From: Gambelia wislizenii
Taxonomy: Eukaryota > Chordata > Lepidosauria > Squamata > Crotaphytidae
Assembly (NCBI GenBank): GCA_030847615.1
Contig: JAUMIR010000003.1
Location: 77,138,001-77,202,000 of the forward strand
DNA: 64,000 nt
Reading direction: 5' to 3'
In this document: piece after piece, positions 23,323-33,679 of the stretch
Layout of the letters: every line of letters starts with the position of its first letter
Position numbering within the stretch: position 1 is the first letter of the stretch
Notes under the pieces: model-generated
Told to the model about the DNA's origin: nothing
Seen by the model: the letters and a program-made list of their open reading frames with translations, nothing else
The model's database searches: none
Position numbers and translations under genes: made by a program

Positions 23323-23577
23323 AAACAAGAGGTCTAAGTGTCGCTTGTTTGCTCCATCTTGGCTTTCTTTACACTTCTGGTGGCCGGCCAGAGTTTCACA
23401 ACTGCTTTGTAAACCTCCTCTCACTTCCGAAGGCAGGATCTCCCCCAAACCTTGGGCCTTCTCCATACACAGGATTGCTTTCTTCTGCCGCAACCGCAGC
23501 GGACCTGACCTTCCTTTCCGCAAGGAGCCAGGATCCTGCCGATCCGAGACAACTCAGAAGAACAACCTCCCCCCCCC

Positions 23578-23598
23578 CAACACACACACACACACATC
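23578..23598. repeat. (CA)n tract
   Basis: A short CACACACA run after a C-run. Confidence 0.8.
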
Positions 23599-24748
23599 CC
23601 ACCAGATCAGGCCTGGTTGGCACAGGGCGATAACCCTTTCCTCCCATCGCTCTGACTCCCACCGGTTTAAAACAGCGCCATCATCCCTGCCTTTAGAAGC
23701 CAAACAAATGGGAGGGTGAGGGGGTGCGCCGAGCTAGCTCAGCACTCGCAGCGGCGAAAACAACCCAGGCGGACGAGCTACGGAAGGAGAGGCTGCTGGC
23801 CATAGGGGTGGCTGAGATCTGCATCCTTTAGGGCCCAGGGATTTAGGAACTGGGCGTTATATTACATGGGGATAGGGGTGGGCTGGCATTATCCATCGAA
23901 GCAGGCAAGACGACTCAAAAAAGAAAGAAAAGAAAGCAGAGTCCTTCATGTCAGGCATAAGAGAGCCCTGGTAGGATCATCTAGGTCAAGCAGAGACACA
24001 CACACGACCAGAGCACCCTCGCGAGCACAAAACTTAGTGGATGGAGAAACGCAGGGGGGTTGCTGGTAAAGTGCCGGGCAAAGAAAATAGGCGATGTAAA
24101 TAATACAGATATGCAATGCTATAACGAACGCATGGGCTTGAATCTTCTGGGCAGTCCCAATAGGACCCATGCAATCGAGCGGATTTGTTGACTGACCATT
24201 GAACAGTTGATTCAGTGAGTCCACGCTGGTTGGGACTCACGAATAGCTTTCAAGCCATTCCTGATCGGCGTTAACAGAAGTAGCCGACAGACAGGGAGAC
24301 AGGCTGATATAATTAACAGATTATTTATATATTTTTAAAAAATATATTCAGGCATGCGGGTGGGGGATGAATGACTCAGATCTCAGGCTCCTCCTGTATT
24401 GAACAGACCACACTAGATGCACCAGCACTACAACTATACAGCGCTTCACAATATACAGAACTACATGCATTAAGCAGGAGCAAGAGCCCCAGATTCGCAG
24501 CACACCAAGGCCGAGGATGTCGATTCAATGGGCACATTTTCGCGTGCAGGAGTTACCCCTTGTCCGCCCAGAACACTTCAGCTCTAGGTCCTCGAGGGAA
24601 TGATTGGTACCCATTGTGGGAGCAGGACAGGTTCAGAAGCCCTCCAAAGCACCACTCTTCCAAGTAATACAGAGGAAAGCAAAAACTGGGGGGACCTGGG
24701 GACGAGAACCAGTTGCCTCTCCATCCGCATTAATAAAGATTCCAGAAG

Positions 24749-24968
24749 CTGCAGACCCTTTCACACTAGACAATTATAGCACTATGATTCCACTTTAACT
24801 GCTATGGCTGCTTCCTATGGAATCTAGAATTTGTTGTCTGCGGAGGCACTAGACTTCTCTGGCTTAGAATTTTAAATACCCCTCCCTAAACTGCAAATCC
24901 CAGAATTCCATAGGATGTTGGCATGGCATTTAAAGGGAAATCACAGCGCTATGCTTGTGCAAGGCCCT
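24749..24968. mobile_element. Foldback MITE ('GGGATTTGTAG' family)
   Basis: Starts AGACCCTTTCACACTAGAC and ends GCTATGCTTGTGCAAGGCCC, with CTGCAAATCCCAGAATTCC in the right half. Confidence 0.7.
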
Positions 24969-25002
24969 CTAAACTTGGGAAGAAACTCACCCTCCTTTGC
25001 AA

Positions 25003-25462
25003 AGGGACTGCTGCTCCTTTCATCCTACACAATCATAGCTCTTTGATCCCCACCTATGGAATTGTATCCGGGGCTGTGTGTAATTTGGGCTGTATCACGG
25101 GGTTCGTAGTTTGGTCTAGCCTGAGGCACTAGAGCCTCAATTCCCCGGTGGAACCCTTGAAACAATTTTCAGGTCTCAAGGAACCCCTGCCTAAAAAAGG
25201 TATCTACAGCTCAAAAAAAATGTTTATTTTTTTCAGTCTCAATATCTGGGGAACCCCTAGCAATCTCTTGTGGAACCCTAGCGTTTCAGGGAAGCCTGGT
25301 CGAGAAACCCTGCGCCGGAGGAACTCTCTGGCTGAGCAGTCTAAACACCCTTTCCCTAAACTGCAAAACGTAGGATTCTATAAAATGGAACCAAGGTAGT
25401 AAAATTGGAACTACAGTACTGTATAGCGCTAAAATGGTGTAGTGCGGAAGGGTCCTTCGATT
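25003..25462. mobile_element. Foldback MITE with an internal insertion
   Basis: The left half at 25003-25140 (GACTGCTGCTCCTTTCATCC) and the right half at 25315-25462 (ending AGTGCGGAAGGGTCC) are inverted partners. Between them lies about 170 bp of unrelated text containing two GGAACCCCT-type blocks. The copy ends about 110 bp from exon 2. Confidence 0.5.
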
Positions 25463-25569
25463 TGGGTAGGGGATGCACAAGCCAAGGGCAGACGCCCAGG
25501 CACAATTTCATCTCACGAGGACTAGAAACACAGGTACAGCATTGCATTTCGCCCACACGGGCCTCTCAC

Positions 25570-25807
25570 CTCCACTTGGTCCTCCTGTTCTGGAACCAGG
25601 TCTTGACTTGGGCGTCGGTCATTTTCAGGGCCTTGGCTAAGGCCGCCCGCTCGGCCGAGGCCAGGTACTTCTGGCGGTGGAAGCGTTTCTCCAGCTCGCA
25701 GATCTGCAGGCGGGTGAAGGAGGTGCGCGGTTTCTTCTTCTTGGGCGGCGTCCGGTTCTGGTAGGGGTGACCTATACGGCGTGTTACAGTGAACGGTGAG
25801 AGGGCCA
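25570..25807 (-). CDS. TLX1: TLX1 exon 2 (homeodomain; two in-frame acceptors)
   Basis: This exon encodes most of the homeodomain, which in the long form occupies about residues 209-268. It reads [17 protein letters not shown], then the recognition-helix text [14 protein letters not shown]. Threonine at homeodomain position 47, rather than isoleucine or valine, is the hallmark of the TLX family. Two AG acceptors fit the same phase. The upstream one (exon from 25807) follows a strong pyrimidine tract ending CGCCTCTCCAG. The downstream one (exon from 25771) follows GCCGTATAG and has a poor tract. The upstream site adds [11 protein letters not shown] plus one junction residue between RFT and [10 protein letters not shown]. 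That segment matches TLX2/TLX3 as I recall them, while the human TLX1 reference reads RFTGHPYQ, the product of the downstream site. The exon ends in phase 2 at TGGAG followed by GTGAGA. Confidence 0.96.
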
Positions 25808-26157
25808 CTGGAGAGGCGGGAGCGGGTGGGATGGAGTGAGGGAGCCAGGGAGGAAGGAAGGAAGCAAGCGGCGACATGGTCAGGAGGGGTTGCACCAGCG
25901 TGGCAGCAGAGGAAAGACAAGAAAGACACGCGTGACAGTCAGAGAGCCAGGCTAGGCGGTGTGGCGTGGGAAGAGGAGGACACCGGGGGCCCAATCACGA
26001 GGCAACAATCACAATCACACACACACCATTTATGGAACAAATCTTGGCTGGCTAGGGGTCGGTGGAAATATTTCCCCAATTGCAAAGCTCGGAGGAAGTG
26101 CGTTGGAGCACTACAAATCCCAAAATCCCGCAGCTCTTCATGGAATAAACCTCGACT

Positions 26158-26315
26158 GGAGCCAAATCCACACTACACAAATAATCTGCTTTGAAATTGG
26201 ATTATTTGCCATGGCTCCTTTCCTATGGAATCCTGGGATTTGTGTCTTTGCCAAAGAGTGCTGGTGCATCACCAAACCACAAATAGCAGAATTTGTACAG
26301 TGTGGATTTGGCCAG
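26158..26315. mobile_element. Foldback MITE, short copy
   Basis: GCCAAATCCACACTACACAA on the left and ACAGTGTGGATTTGGCC on the right. The inner right arm is partly deleted. Confidence 0.7.
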
Positions 26316-27318
26316 GAAGAAAAGGAACATGAACTTTTCACCCAGTGGCAGAGTTGGGGGAAGCGATTGGGGGGGGTCAGATTACAGCTGGGTGCGGGAT
26401 TCTGGGATTTATAGTCCCCCAAGTGGCTTCCCCCAGCTCTGCTAAAATGTGCCGGTTCTGAAGACTGGGATTCCGATTTATTTTTAAAACTCCTTCTGTT
26501 TTTTATTTTGTTTTAAATCGTATGCCAGGACTGAGGAGTTCGCCCTCTCCTACCGTACCACCCTCCTATGCAGTCCTGGGGGGGTTGGGGAAGGGACCAG
26601 AAAAGTGGGATATTCTCTTGCCGGTGGGGCCCACATTTCAGCCTGGGGGAGGGATCCGCTTGGTTAGTTTTTTGCTAGGTTTCCATCCATCCACCCAGGG
26701 AGATCCGACGCCTGCCCAAATCAGGTCTCCGGTGGATTTAGCCACGTCCATCACAAACCAACGGCGCGTAAATTGGAGCAGAAGCGAGTAGGGTCATTGG
26801 AATTCACTTCGCATTGGGTTACTTTCCCCTCTCCGTACCCCCCCCTCCACACGCACACAGGGGAAGTAACGGGGAGAGAGTATCGTCGGGGTTTTCTTGT
26901 GTGTTTTGTAGACACCTTGACTAATACAATGAGAATTTCTAAAGTTTCAGAGGGTGACTGTTTACTAATAAATTACAGGCTTAATTCCGCACAGCGCTGA
27001 CTCTACCAGGCTGAAGGCTGCTTCAGCGTCTTAGAGGTTTTGCCCGACAGCAAAACTCACCCGGCTTTAAGAATCACATAGCGCTCTTCAGCTGGAGCAA
27101 TAAAAACTTACTAACATTTCACCACACCCCTGCTTCCCCGCAGGCTTTGAATCTATGCCACTTGGCTTTCCTGGCAAAATAGGGGAAGAGGACGGAGGGA
27201 GTTACTGCTGTTTAATTTTTTTGCTGAAAAATAAAGTAACTGCACTAAGCGCAAACTCCAAGATAAAACACATTCCTTAAAAGTAAATCCCACGGGAATA
27301 GACGAGGTGCTTTGGGCG

Positions 27319-27500
27319 TTGTTAGGTGCCTTCAAGTCGACTCTGATTCCCGGTGAGCTTCTTGTAGGGTTTTCTTGCGAAGGAGGAGGTTTGTTTTATC
27401 TTCCTCCGTGGCTGAGAGACAGAGAGTTTCCACGGCTAAGAGGGGATCTCCCCTAATCTTAGTCCAAAACTCAAACCTCCACACACACCAGCCTGGCTCT
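27319..27500 (-). repeat. Sauria-type SINE, diverged
   Basis: GTTAGGTGCCTTCAAGTCGA starts the tail side and GTCCAAAACTCAAACCTCC marks the head side. Confidence 0.7.
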
Positions 27501-27912
27501 CGAAGCAAAGGTGAATTGGAATGATACTACATAGTAAGTCCATTCCTTTGAGAAGGAAACGCTAGAGAAGGTAAGAAAATGTCTCTTATAAAGGCCGAAT
27601 GCCTTAACCCACTGTTTCCCCCCGTGAAGACAGTCCGGTAAGGATAGCCCGTACACTTTCGAGACTAGCTGTGTTTACTCAGAAGCAAGTCCCACTAAAT
27701 TAACCTGACCCTACTTCCGAGTCAGCATACCTCGGGCTGCGGCCACAATGGGCCAAGCCTGAACAACGATGCATAAAATAGGATCGCATCCCCACCCCAC
27801 ACCCCTAGTGAGTCTACGTCGTTCTTTCTTTATGGCGGTTCTTAAAACTAATGGATACGAGCCACAACTATCGATTCAGCGTTTGTTGAAAAGACAGAAA
27901 AATACCTTATAC

Positions 27913-27943
<31 letters not shown>
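27913..27943. repeat. (TA)n microsatellite
   Basis: About 15 TA units in intron 1. Confidence 0.9.
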
Positions 27944-27945
<2 letters not shown>

Positions 27946-29210
27946 TAGGTGGCTCTTAGTCGTCTCCCACCCGCGCCAAAAAAAGAGAGTCAGGATTTCG
28001 TTTAAATGAGAAAGTTGAGTAAAACCAGCTAACATTGCACGCAGGAGATCGCGAGGTAGCAAGAAGCGGTGGATGTCTGTGTTTACGGGAAGGGGTCGGA
28101 TCCGGACAGGGTTGTATCTATTTATTCGACGTTCTTTTGAAGCCCCCTTTACTTATGGGATTAATTCTAAATCTACAGTCATCTGGCCTGTTTTCAGGCA
28201 CTTCCTTTGCAGGAGTTATCGGTACAAAACTGTCATTACCTCTTTTTGATGGCCCAATAACAATAGAATAAATGAATAACAAAACAGAGTTGATTGTTTT
28301 GTAGTGTTCTTAGTGGGGGAGAATCTCACCAGACAAAAATAAATTATTTTTCCCAAGTGTCTCTTAAAAGGATTTCGAAAATAGTGTGCGCATTTTTGAG
28401 TTCTCCTGCACTTGTACACTATTTTGTTGTGACTTTTGGTTAGCCTGACGAAGGTATCGTCCTAATTGGTTCTCTCACCTATGAACAATAGGGCGACCTT
28501 TTCCTTTTGCTAAGAAGGACGCTTTTTGATCCAAATTTACTTAGGAAAGGTATTTTCCAAAATGTTTGTACTTCGAAATCTTTGCAAGTGGAGCAGTTCT
28601 TCCCTCAAAATTTCCGCACAGAAAACAAAACAAAAAAAATTATAAGCTCGAACTTTGCTTCTGATTCCAAATTTAGTTGGGCAGAATTGTTATTGAATGG
28701 GACTATAAAAATATCGCCTACAGTTTTATTTTCCAGCTACCCCTGCATTAGCGGGGTAAATATATTTTCTACTGGAGCATGGAAAGATTTTGGAAGGAGA
28801 GGGAAAGAGTGAAAAATATGACCAAATGTAATTTTTATATTTATTTTAAAAAGGCAGAGGACATAAATAAAAAAATTTAAAAGCACAATTTTTCATGCTT
28901 TCTTTCTCCTCCGTTATTAATGAATGATCATTGATGTTTTAATAATAACAGATTGATTTGAAAAATGCAGGAGATCTTCAAATTATTTTGATCCATGGTA
29001 CCTTTTTAATTTTATTCAGCTTCAATCCTATCTACATTTTAACTGGGAGTAAATCCTATTGAACATAGCAGGACTTAGTCCTCAGTAAATGTGCACAGTA
29101 CTGCATTGTTGCTGTGTGTTTTTTAATTTCTCTGCAGAAACAAGAGAAAGGAGGAAGTAATTCTGCAGCTCTTATTTGACAATGTCAAGATTTTCTATAT
29201 ACTAGGGGTT

Positions 29211-29328
29211 TTAGCACAGCTAAAATCTCCACCTGTAGCTGTGCCTCATTTAGCAGAGCTGAAATCTACATCTACACCTACATTTAAATCTACATCGACA
29301 TTTAGCACAGCTAAAATCTGTACCGCCG
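29211..29328. repeat. Local imperfect repeat around TTTAGCACAGCTAAAATCT
   Basis: TTTAGCACAGCTAAAATCT occurs at both ends, with a variant TTTAGCAGAGCTGAAATCT and several ACATCTACA words between. Origin unknown. Confidence 0.6.
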
Positions 29329-29679
29329 GCCAATAATAATATCCCACCCACCCACCCCGTAGGACAGACTTCAATGGAAGGCAAAGGCCCAGGTAGGCCT
29401 TTCTTGCAAGAAAGTGTTATCTTTAAACTTGCAAACCGAAGCTGTGTCCAATTCTCTCATTCCAAAAGATAACATAAGGGCGATGGGATTGCTTTTTAGT
29501 CTTAATTCAAAACCAGGCCGCCTTTTCTGCACCAGCCGCCTCTCCAGGGAAAAGAAGATACATCGGGAGTCACACCGGAGCCTGTGCCCGCACAACGGAG
29601 GACGAAAAATAGAGAGTTAGGAGAAATACTAGCGAGCATCCACCTTTCTCTTAAACGGGATACGGTCATCGGCGATAAA

Positions 29680-30260
29680 TATGGATCCTCTCGGTGGTGC
29701 TTCCCCGCGGCTCCGTTCTCCGTTCCTCCACCGAAATGCCCCCTTTCTCGTTTTTTCCCCCCATTTACTGTTATTTTTCTCCGCTGTTCAGCAACGCCAT
29801 CAAAGGCACCGGGGGAAAACGAGGCGGGGAATTCTGCTTTTTGGCCGCCTTCCGTCGGGGCGACGAGGCCTCCTCCGCCCGCCTACTCGGGAGTCAACCC
29901 GTGGCGTGTGAATTGCTCCCAGGTCGGCGCTTCTCCACCCGGGAGGCCTTCATTCTCTTTGCGATCGGTGGGGCTTCTTCCCTCCTGCTGCCTTCCAATG
30001 CTAACTCTGTTTTACTTTGAAAATTTTTCTTTTTAAGAAGATATTCCTAAAAGGGCTTGATCTCTGGAATCTTTAATATTTTTTTAATTGTATACTCATC
30101 CACCCCAGCACTTCTTCCCTCCTTCCTTCCTTCGGCGTCCAGGGAGAGAGAAAGATGGGCGTCCGAGCCTTGCGAGGTGTCTCTGCCCATCTGTCTTGCT
30201 TGGCTCTCCTCTCCGCGCAGTCATTAGTTCGAACTTCGCCGCCCCTCGGGAGTCAGGGAG
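29680..30260. other. CG-rich block in intron 1
   Basis: CG dinucleotides are frequent between about 29680 and 30260, unlike the AT-rich DNA to the left. Open frames here do not resemble known proteins. It may be a secondary CpG island of the TLX1 locus. Confidence 0.4.
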
Positions 30261-31517
30261 GATTCCGGCCCTAGGGAGAGCAGCGCCTTCCCCAGGCGTC
30301 AGATAATGGGGACTTTATGGATGGAGCTCGGGACAGAATTTAAATTGAAATAGGATTTGCCGCCCCGGTTGCTTTTGTGGCCAGAAGCGAGGCGGCCCTG
30401 GAAAGGCACGGGGTTTTTCTTCTAATGAATCGGCCATTAAACTATACGCCCTCACTCACACCGATTCACCTTTTCTATTTAACAGGTGTGTAAGCGTGTA
30501 GATCGGGATTCTCCTTACAGACCAGAAAGACGCGCCTGAATGGGGACAAGGAAGGAGCATTTTGTACCCGGGACCCAGCTATCGATCGGCCTTTCCCATC
30601 CCTCCCAGCCTCATCTGGATCCTGCCTTTTCATTATTTACAATATAAGTCAGCATGATTTTAATACCGTCGGGTTGGAGAAAAGTGGGTATGAGAGAAAA
30701 AAAGACACACCGATACACGTCTAATGCAAACACACCAAGGTATATAAGCAGAGGTGCGTGCGCACATAAACACACACAAAAATATATACATGTAAATACT
30801 CCTAAATACACGTGTGTATCTAGTATATGTATGTGTAGAGCGTTGTCTCTCGCACACACACACGTGTACTTCCTATGAAGAAAATCTTCCTATGAAGTAC
30901 TTGTACTCCATAATTTCAAAATACTATGCTAATCTTAAAAGCGGGGAGGACTTTCTCTGAAGATTAGAATCCTTTTGTAATAGGTCTGACTGCATTTAAG
31001 ATGCTTAGTCGCATTGTTGAATAGGGAGATAGATAGATTTTACAAGAACTGATTAACTATCATTATAAAAATCGACCGCCTGCATTTTCTGTTATGCTCA
31101 CTGTTGCAACAGTATTTATCACATTCTTTCTATCCGCTGGTAGAGTCTTTCCAAGAAGTAAGGGCGAGACAGTGATAAGACTTCTTTTCCTCTCCTCTGG
31201 CTATGCCTCAGGATCGTGCGATAATTAAAGAATTGTCCTCTGTGGCCTTTAGATTGGACCATCCAATCAGTCCTTCAGAACATAGGCATGTCTGTTAAAT
31301 CAAAACCTATGAAACCAGAACGTGGCTGCTTAGGAAGAGAAACTGGATAAACACCCGTTATTTGTGTCCCAATTCAGTTTTTTTGAGGAAAGCTTTGAAA
31401 AGCTCGAGGGGATGACGTCTCAACACTTTAGTGGCAGCCCCAGCCAAGGCAAAACCTCGCGTTAACATCCCAGTTTGAATCTCGCGTCAGGGCGACAGAA
31501 TATTAGAATATTATCAC

Positions 31518-31655
31518 TTGCATAAGGATAATCAGATATCAGGGAGCCCTGAAGCACTTTCGAGGCTGAGTTGGGGGAGGGGATACATTTCTAACAGAAG
31601 CTTTCGGGGACTGCCGTCCTCTTCATCAAAGACACGGCTAACTATTTACGCAAGG
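31518..31655. repeat. Dispersed repeat with GAAGCTTTCGGGG and ACACGGCTAAC motifs
   Basis: A decayed copy of the family also seen at 10335, 34500, 39620 and 46690. Confidence 0.4.
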
Positions 31656-31767
31656 ACAATTCGCTCGCTTAAAAAGACGGGAACCTCGGGGAGGTGGGGG
31701 GAATGGTATTTTATTTTACCATAAGTACCGCCGCTCCCCGTTCCAGATCCCAGGTGTAATCGCCCTC

Positions 31768-31795
31768 TGTGTGTGTGTGTGTGTGTGTGTGTGTT
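31768..31795. repeat. (GT)n microsatellite
   Basis: About 13 GT units. Confidence 0.9.
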
Positions 31796-31813
31796 TTGGG
31801 GGGCCCATATGTT

Positions 31814-32150
31814 TATCTCAGGTCAATGTAACCTAACTCAACCTAAGCTATTCCCAGTACAAGATATTCAGATTATCTCAGGTCAATGTAACCTAACTCA
31901 ACCTAAGCTATTCCCAGTACAAGATATTCGGATTATTACTAATAATGTTTTTGCAGGAGGAGGGTGACTACGCCCCCCCCCCACAATGATGGGCCCCCCT
32001 GCAATGTTTTATTTGGGGGGCCGCATATGTAGGGTCAACATAACATAGTTAGGTCAATGTAACCTAACTCAACCTAAGCTATTCCCAGTACAGGATATTC
32101 AGATTATTACTAATAATGTTTTTGCAGGAGGAGGGTTATGATGGGCCTCC
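31814..32150. repeat. Tandem duplication, 60-bp unit plus longer copy
   Basis: A 60-bp unit (starting ATCTCAGGTCAATGTAACC) occurs twice in direct succession at 31814-31933 with almost no change. A third, partial copy starts at about 32050 and carries along the following text GATTATTACTAATAATG and GCAGGAGGAGGGT, also present at 31931-31965. It lies about 300-630 bp downstream of the exon 1 donor, within intron 1. Confidence 0.9.
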
Positions 32151-32443
32151 CCCACAATGATGGGGCCCCCTGCGGATGCTGACCCCGCGGGTGCCTTAAA
32201 CCGGCCCTGTGTGTGTGTGTGCGTCTTCTAGTCTCCTATCGCCTTACGCATTTCCTAGGCTTTTTATTGGGCCACACACCTAAGAGCCCTCCATCAACTC
32301 CGTGTATAAACCAAGCCGGTTTCACCTCGTCCCCGGGGCTGACCTTGGCGTCTGGTGCCGGGAAGCAAGAAAGGGAGCCGGAGCCGTCCTTCGGGGTCCC
32401 GGGGGGAAGAGGAGGCGGGATGCGGGGGCCGGGGGGTACTCAC

Positions 32444-32999
32444 CTGTGAACCTGTCCTTGGTGTACCGCCTGTTGCTCTCCATCCAGGGGAAGGTCAGCC
32501 CGGTGAGGTTGTTCACCGACGGGACGGTGGGCATGGCGGTGGCGAGGGACTGGTGGACGCCGCCCGTCAGCGGCCGGTGGGCCGGCACCCGGATCACGCC
32601 CCCGGCCGCGTTGAGGTTCGTCCCGTTCATGGCCCCGACCCCCAGGTTCATGTTGTAGGAGCCCGCCAGCGAAGCCATGCTGCAAGGCCCGCCGCCCGGG
32701 TTGTAGCCGCCGGGGGCGGCCGCGGAGGACGAGGAGGACGAGGAGGAGGACGAGGAGCCCCCGCCGCCGCCGCCGGCGCCCCCCGGGCCCGAGCCGTAGT
32801 GGGCGGCCAGGGGGTTGTAAGCGCTGCTCACCACGCTGCAGCCCCCCAGGCCGTAGTCCCCCGACGCCGCCTCCTGCAGCCGCGCGTTGGAGATCATGCA
32901 GCTCCCTTGGTCCGGGTTGTTGAGGATCTGGTCGATCCCGAAGCTGATGGGCTCGGCGTGGCTCTGGTGGAGGTGGTGGTGCGCCCCGAGGTGATCCAT
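32444..32999 (-). CDS. TLX1: TLX1 exon 1 (start codon, Eh1-like and PBX-binding motifs)
   Basis: This exon encodes residues 1-185 and the first base of codon 186 of T-cell leukemia homeobox protein 1, a nuclear DNA-binding regulator needed in vertebrates for spleen and some neuronal fates. The start at 32999 is chosen because the protein opens MDHLGAHHHLH, like other TLX1 proteins, and has A at -3 and G at +4. Residues 15-26 (AEPISFGIDQIL) are the Eh1-like motif that binds Groucho/TLE corepressors. Residues 170-173 (FPWM) are the PBX-binding hexapeptide core. A low-complexity stretch holds six glycines (76-81) and eleven serines (82-92), where mammalian TLX1 has glycine-rich sequence. VIRVPAHRPL at about 135-144 is a TLX-family block. 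The exon ends at a GTGAGT donor. The reading frame stays open upstream of the chosen start, but no homology supports starting there. Confidence 0.96.
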
Positions 33000-33400
33000 G
33001 CTGGGCCCAGAGCCCCCCCGCCCCCCAAAAGGGCCCCTTCCCCACCGCCGCCGCCGCCGCCGCCTCGGTATTCCAAGCGAGGGAGGCTTGAAAAATAAGC
33101 TCCGCTTCTCGTCTCGCTTCACTGGCTTCCGAAGAGAGGGGGGAGGAAGGAGGGTGGAAGCGGTGGAAGGAAAAGCCGGGTGGGGAGGGGAGGGGAGGGT
33201 GGGCTGGGGTGGGATGGGGGGCGTAAGCGCCCGTCGGCTGGCTGGCTGGCTCGCCCTCCCGGCTGCAGGGGCATCAATCACCTTAGCCCCCAGCCTGGCT
33301 CTGCTAGGCCCTGCGCCTCCATTGGCTGGAGCCCGGAGAAGCTGGGTGAATGGCAGGGGGGGGGGAGAAGCCGGCAGGGGGGGCAAGGATTTTCTCTCCG
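33000..33400 (-). promoter_or_regulatory. TLX1: TLX1 5' UTR and core promoter in a CpG-rich block
   Basis: The block just upstream of the TLX1 start is very GC-rich. It includes a CCG trinucleotide run near 33045-33066, G-rich runs near 33180-33220 and a CCAAT box (plus-strand ATTGG at 33321-33325). No TATA box is obvious, as is usual for CpG-island promoters of developmental regulators. The start site is not fixed by sequence; a position between about 33150 and 33300 would suit the CCAAT box. Confidence 0.6.
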
Positions 33401-33679
33401 CCTCAAAGCCAAGCCGAAGAGCCCCCGCGGATACCGGGGCCTCTGCTCAAATCAAGTGCTCCAAGCAGTGGAGGCAGAGCCCAGAAGCTGGGAGGGATGA
33501 GTGTGGCGGTGTAACCCCCCCCCGAACCTGGATTCTCCCTCTCCGTGGAAACGCCCCGCTGCCTCGTAAATCCGTGTATTGTTAAGGTGGAGCCAGGACT
33601 TTTGTGCCGGAGCCTTGGAGGGAAAATTGACGCCTCCACTCCACCCCGCCCCACCCCCCGAGTGCCTTCGTAACATTGG

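Larger units (their letters stand above)
5296..25569 (-). other. TLX1: TLX1 intron 2 (about 20.3 kb, repeat-rich)
   Basis: The intron runs from the GTGAGA donor at 25569 to the TTTCTCCAG acceptor at 5296. It contains no exon-like coding sequence that I recognise. It holds DNA-transposon remnants, foldback MITEs, SINEs with tRNA-like and 5S-like heads, microsatellites and a BovB-like LINE tail, listed separately. Parts not listed (for example 7160-8640, 13100-14030, 14390-15850, 18420-20040 and 20940-21860) show nothing I could assign. Confidence 0.9.
25808..32443 (-). other. TLX1: TLX1 intron 1 (about 6.6 kb, relatively repeat-poor)
   Basis: The intron runs from the GTGAGT donor at 32443 to the acceptor before 25807. 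Apart from MITE and SINE remnants near 26.1 and 27.3 kb, a TA microsatellite, one dispersed repeat and a tandem duplication near exon 1, most of it is free of recognisable repeats. That pattern is common where intronic regulatory sequence is retained. Confidence 0.85.
3835..33250 (-). other. TLX1: TLX1 transcription unit (three exons)
   Basis: Three coding exons in the right order, phase and strand make a complete TLX1 gene. Exon 1 ends in phase 1 at a GTGAGT donor, exon 2 ends in phase 2 at a GTGAGA donor, and exon 3 starts after a TTTCTCCAG acceptor. Intron 1 is about 6.6 kb and intron 2 about 20.3 kb. The paralogue is chosen as TLX1 rather than TLX2 or TLX3 by the C-terminus ending SVASACE, the text GLTFPWMESNRRYTKDRFT before the exon 1 junction, and KKKK before the homeodomain. 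The outer limits of the transcript are estimates: the 3' end rests on a polyadenylation signal near 3850 and the 5' end is placed just inside a CCAAT box. In mammals TLX1 lies between KAZALD1 and LBX1; neither is visible here. Confidence 0.9.
32300..33420. other. CpG-island-like GC-rich region over TLX1 exon 1
   Basis: CG dinucleotides and G/C runs are dense from just downstream of the exon 1 donor through the promoter, in sharp contrast to the AT-rich DNA on either side. The limits are by eye. Open frames on the plus strand here are shadows of the GC-rich exon and promoter. Confidence 0.75.

Noticed and set aside
25522..25929. A 135-codon minus-strand frame over exon 2
   Set aside because: A shadow of the homeodomain exon in another frame.
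32440..33045. A 201-codon minus-strand frame overlapping exon 1
   Set aside because: It is a shifted frame of the TLX1 exon, low-complexity and without conserved motifs.
32355..33098. A 247-codon open frame on the plus strand over TLX1 exon 1
   Set aside because: It is antisense to a well-supported coding exon in very GC-rich DNA where stops are rare. The translation is low-complexity and matches no known family.
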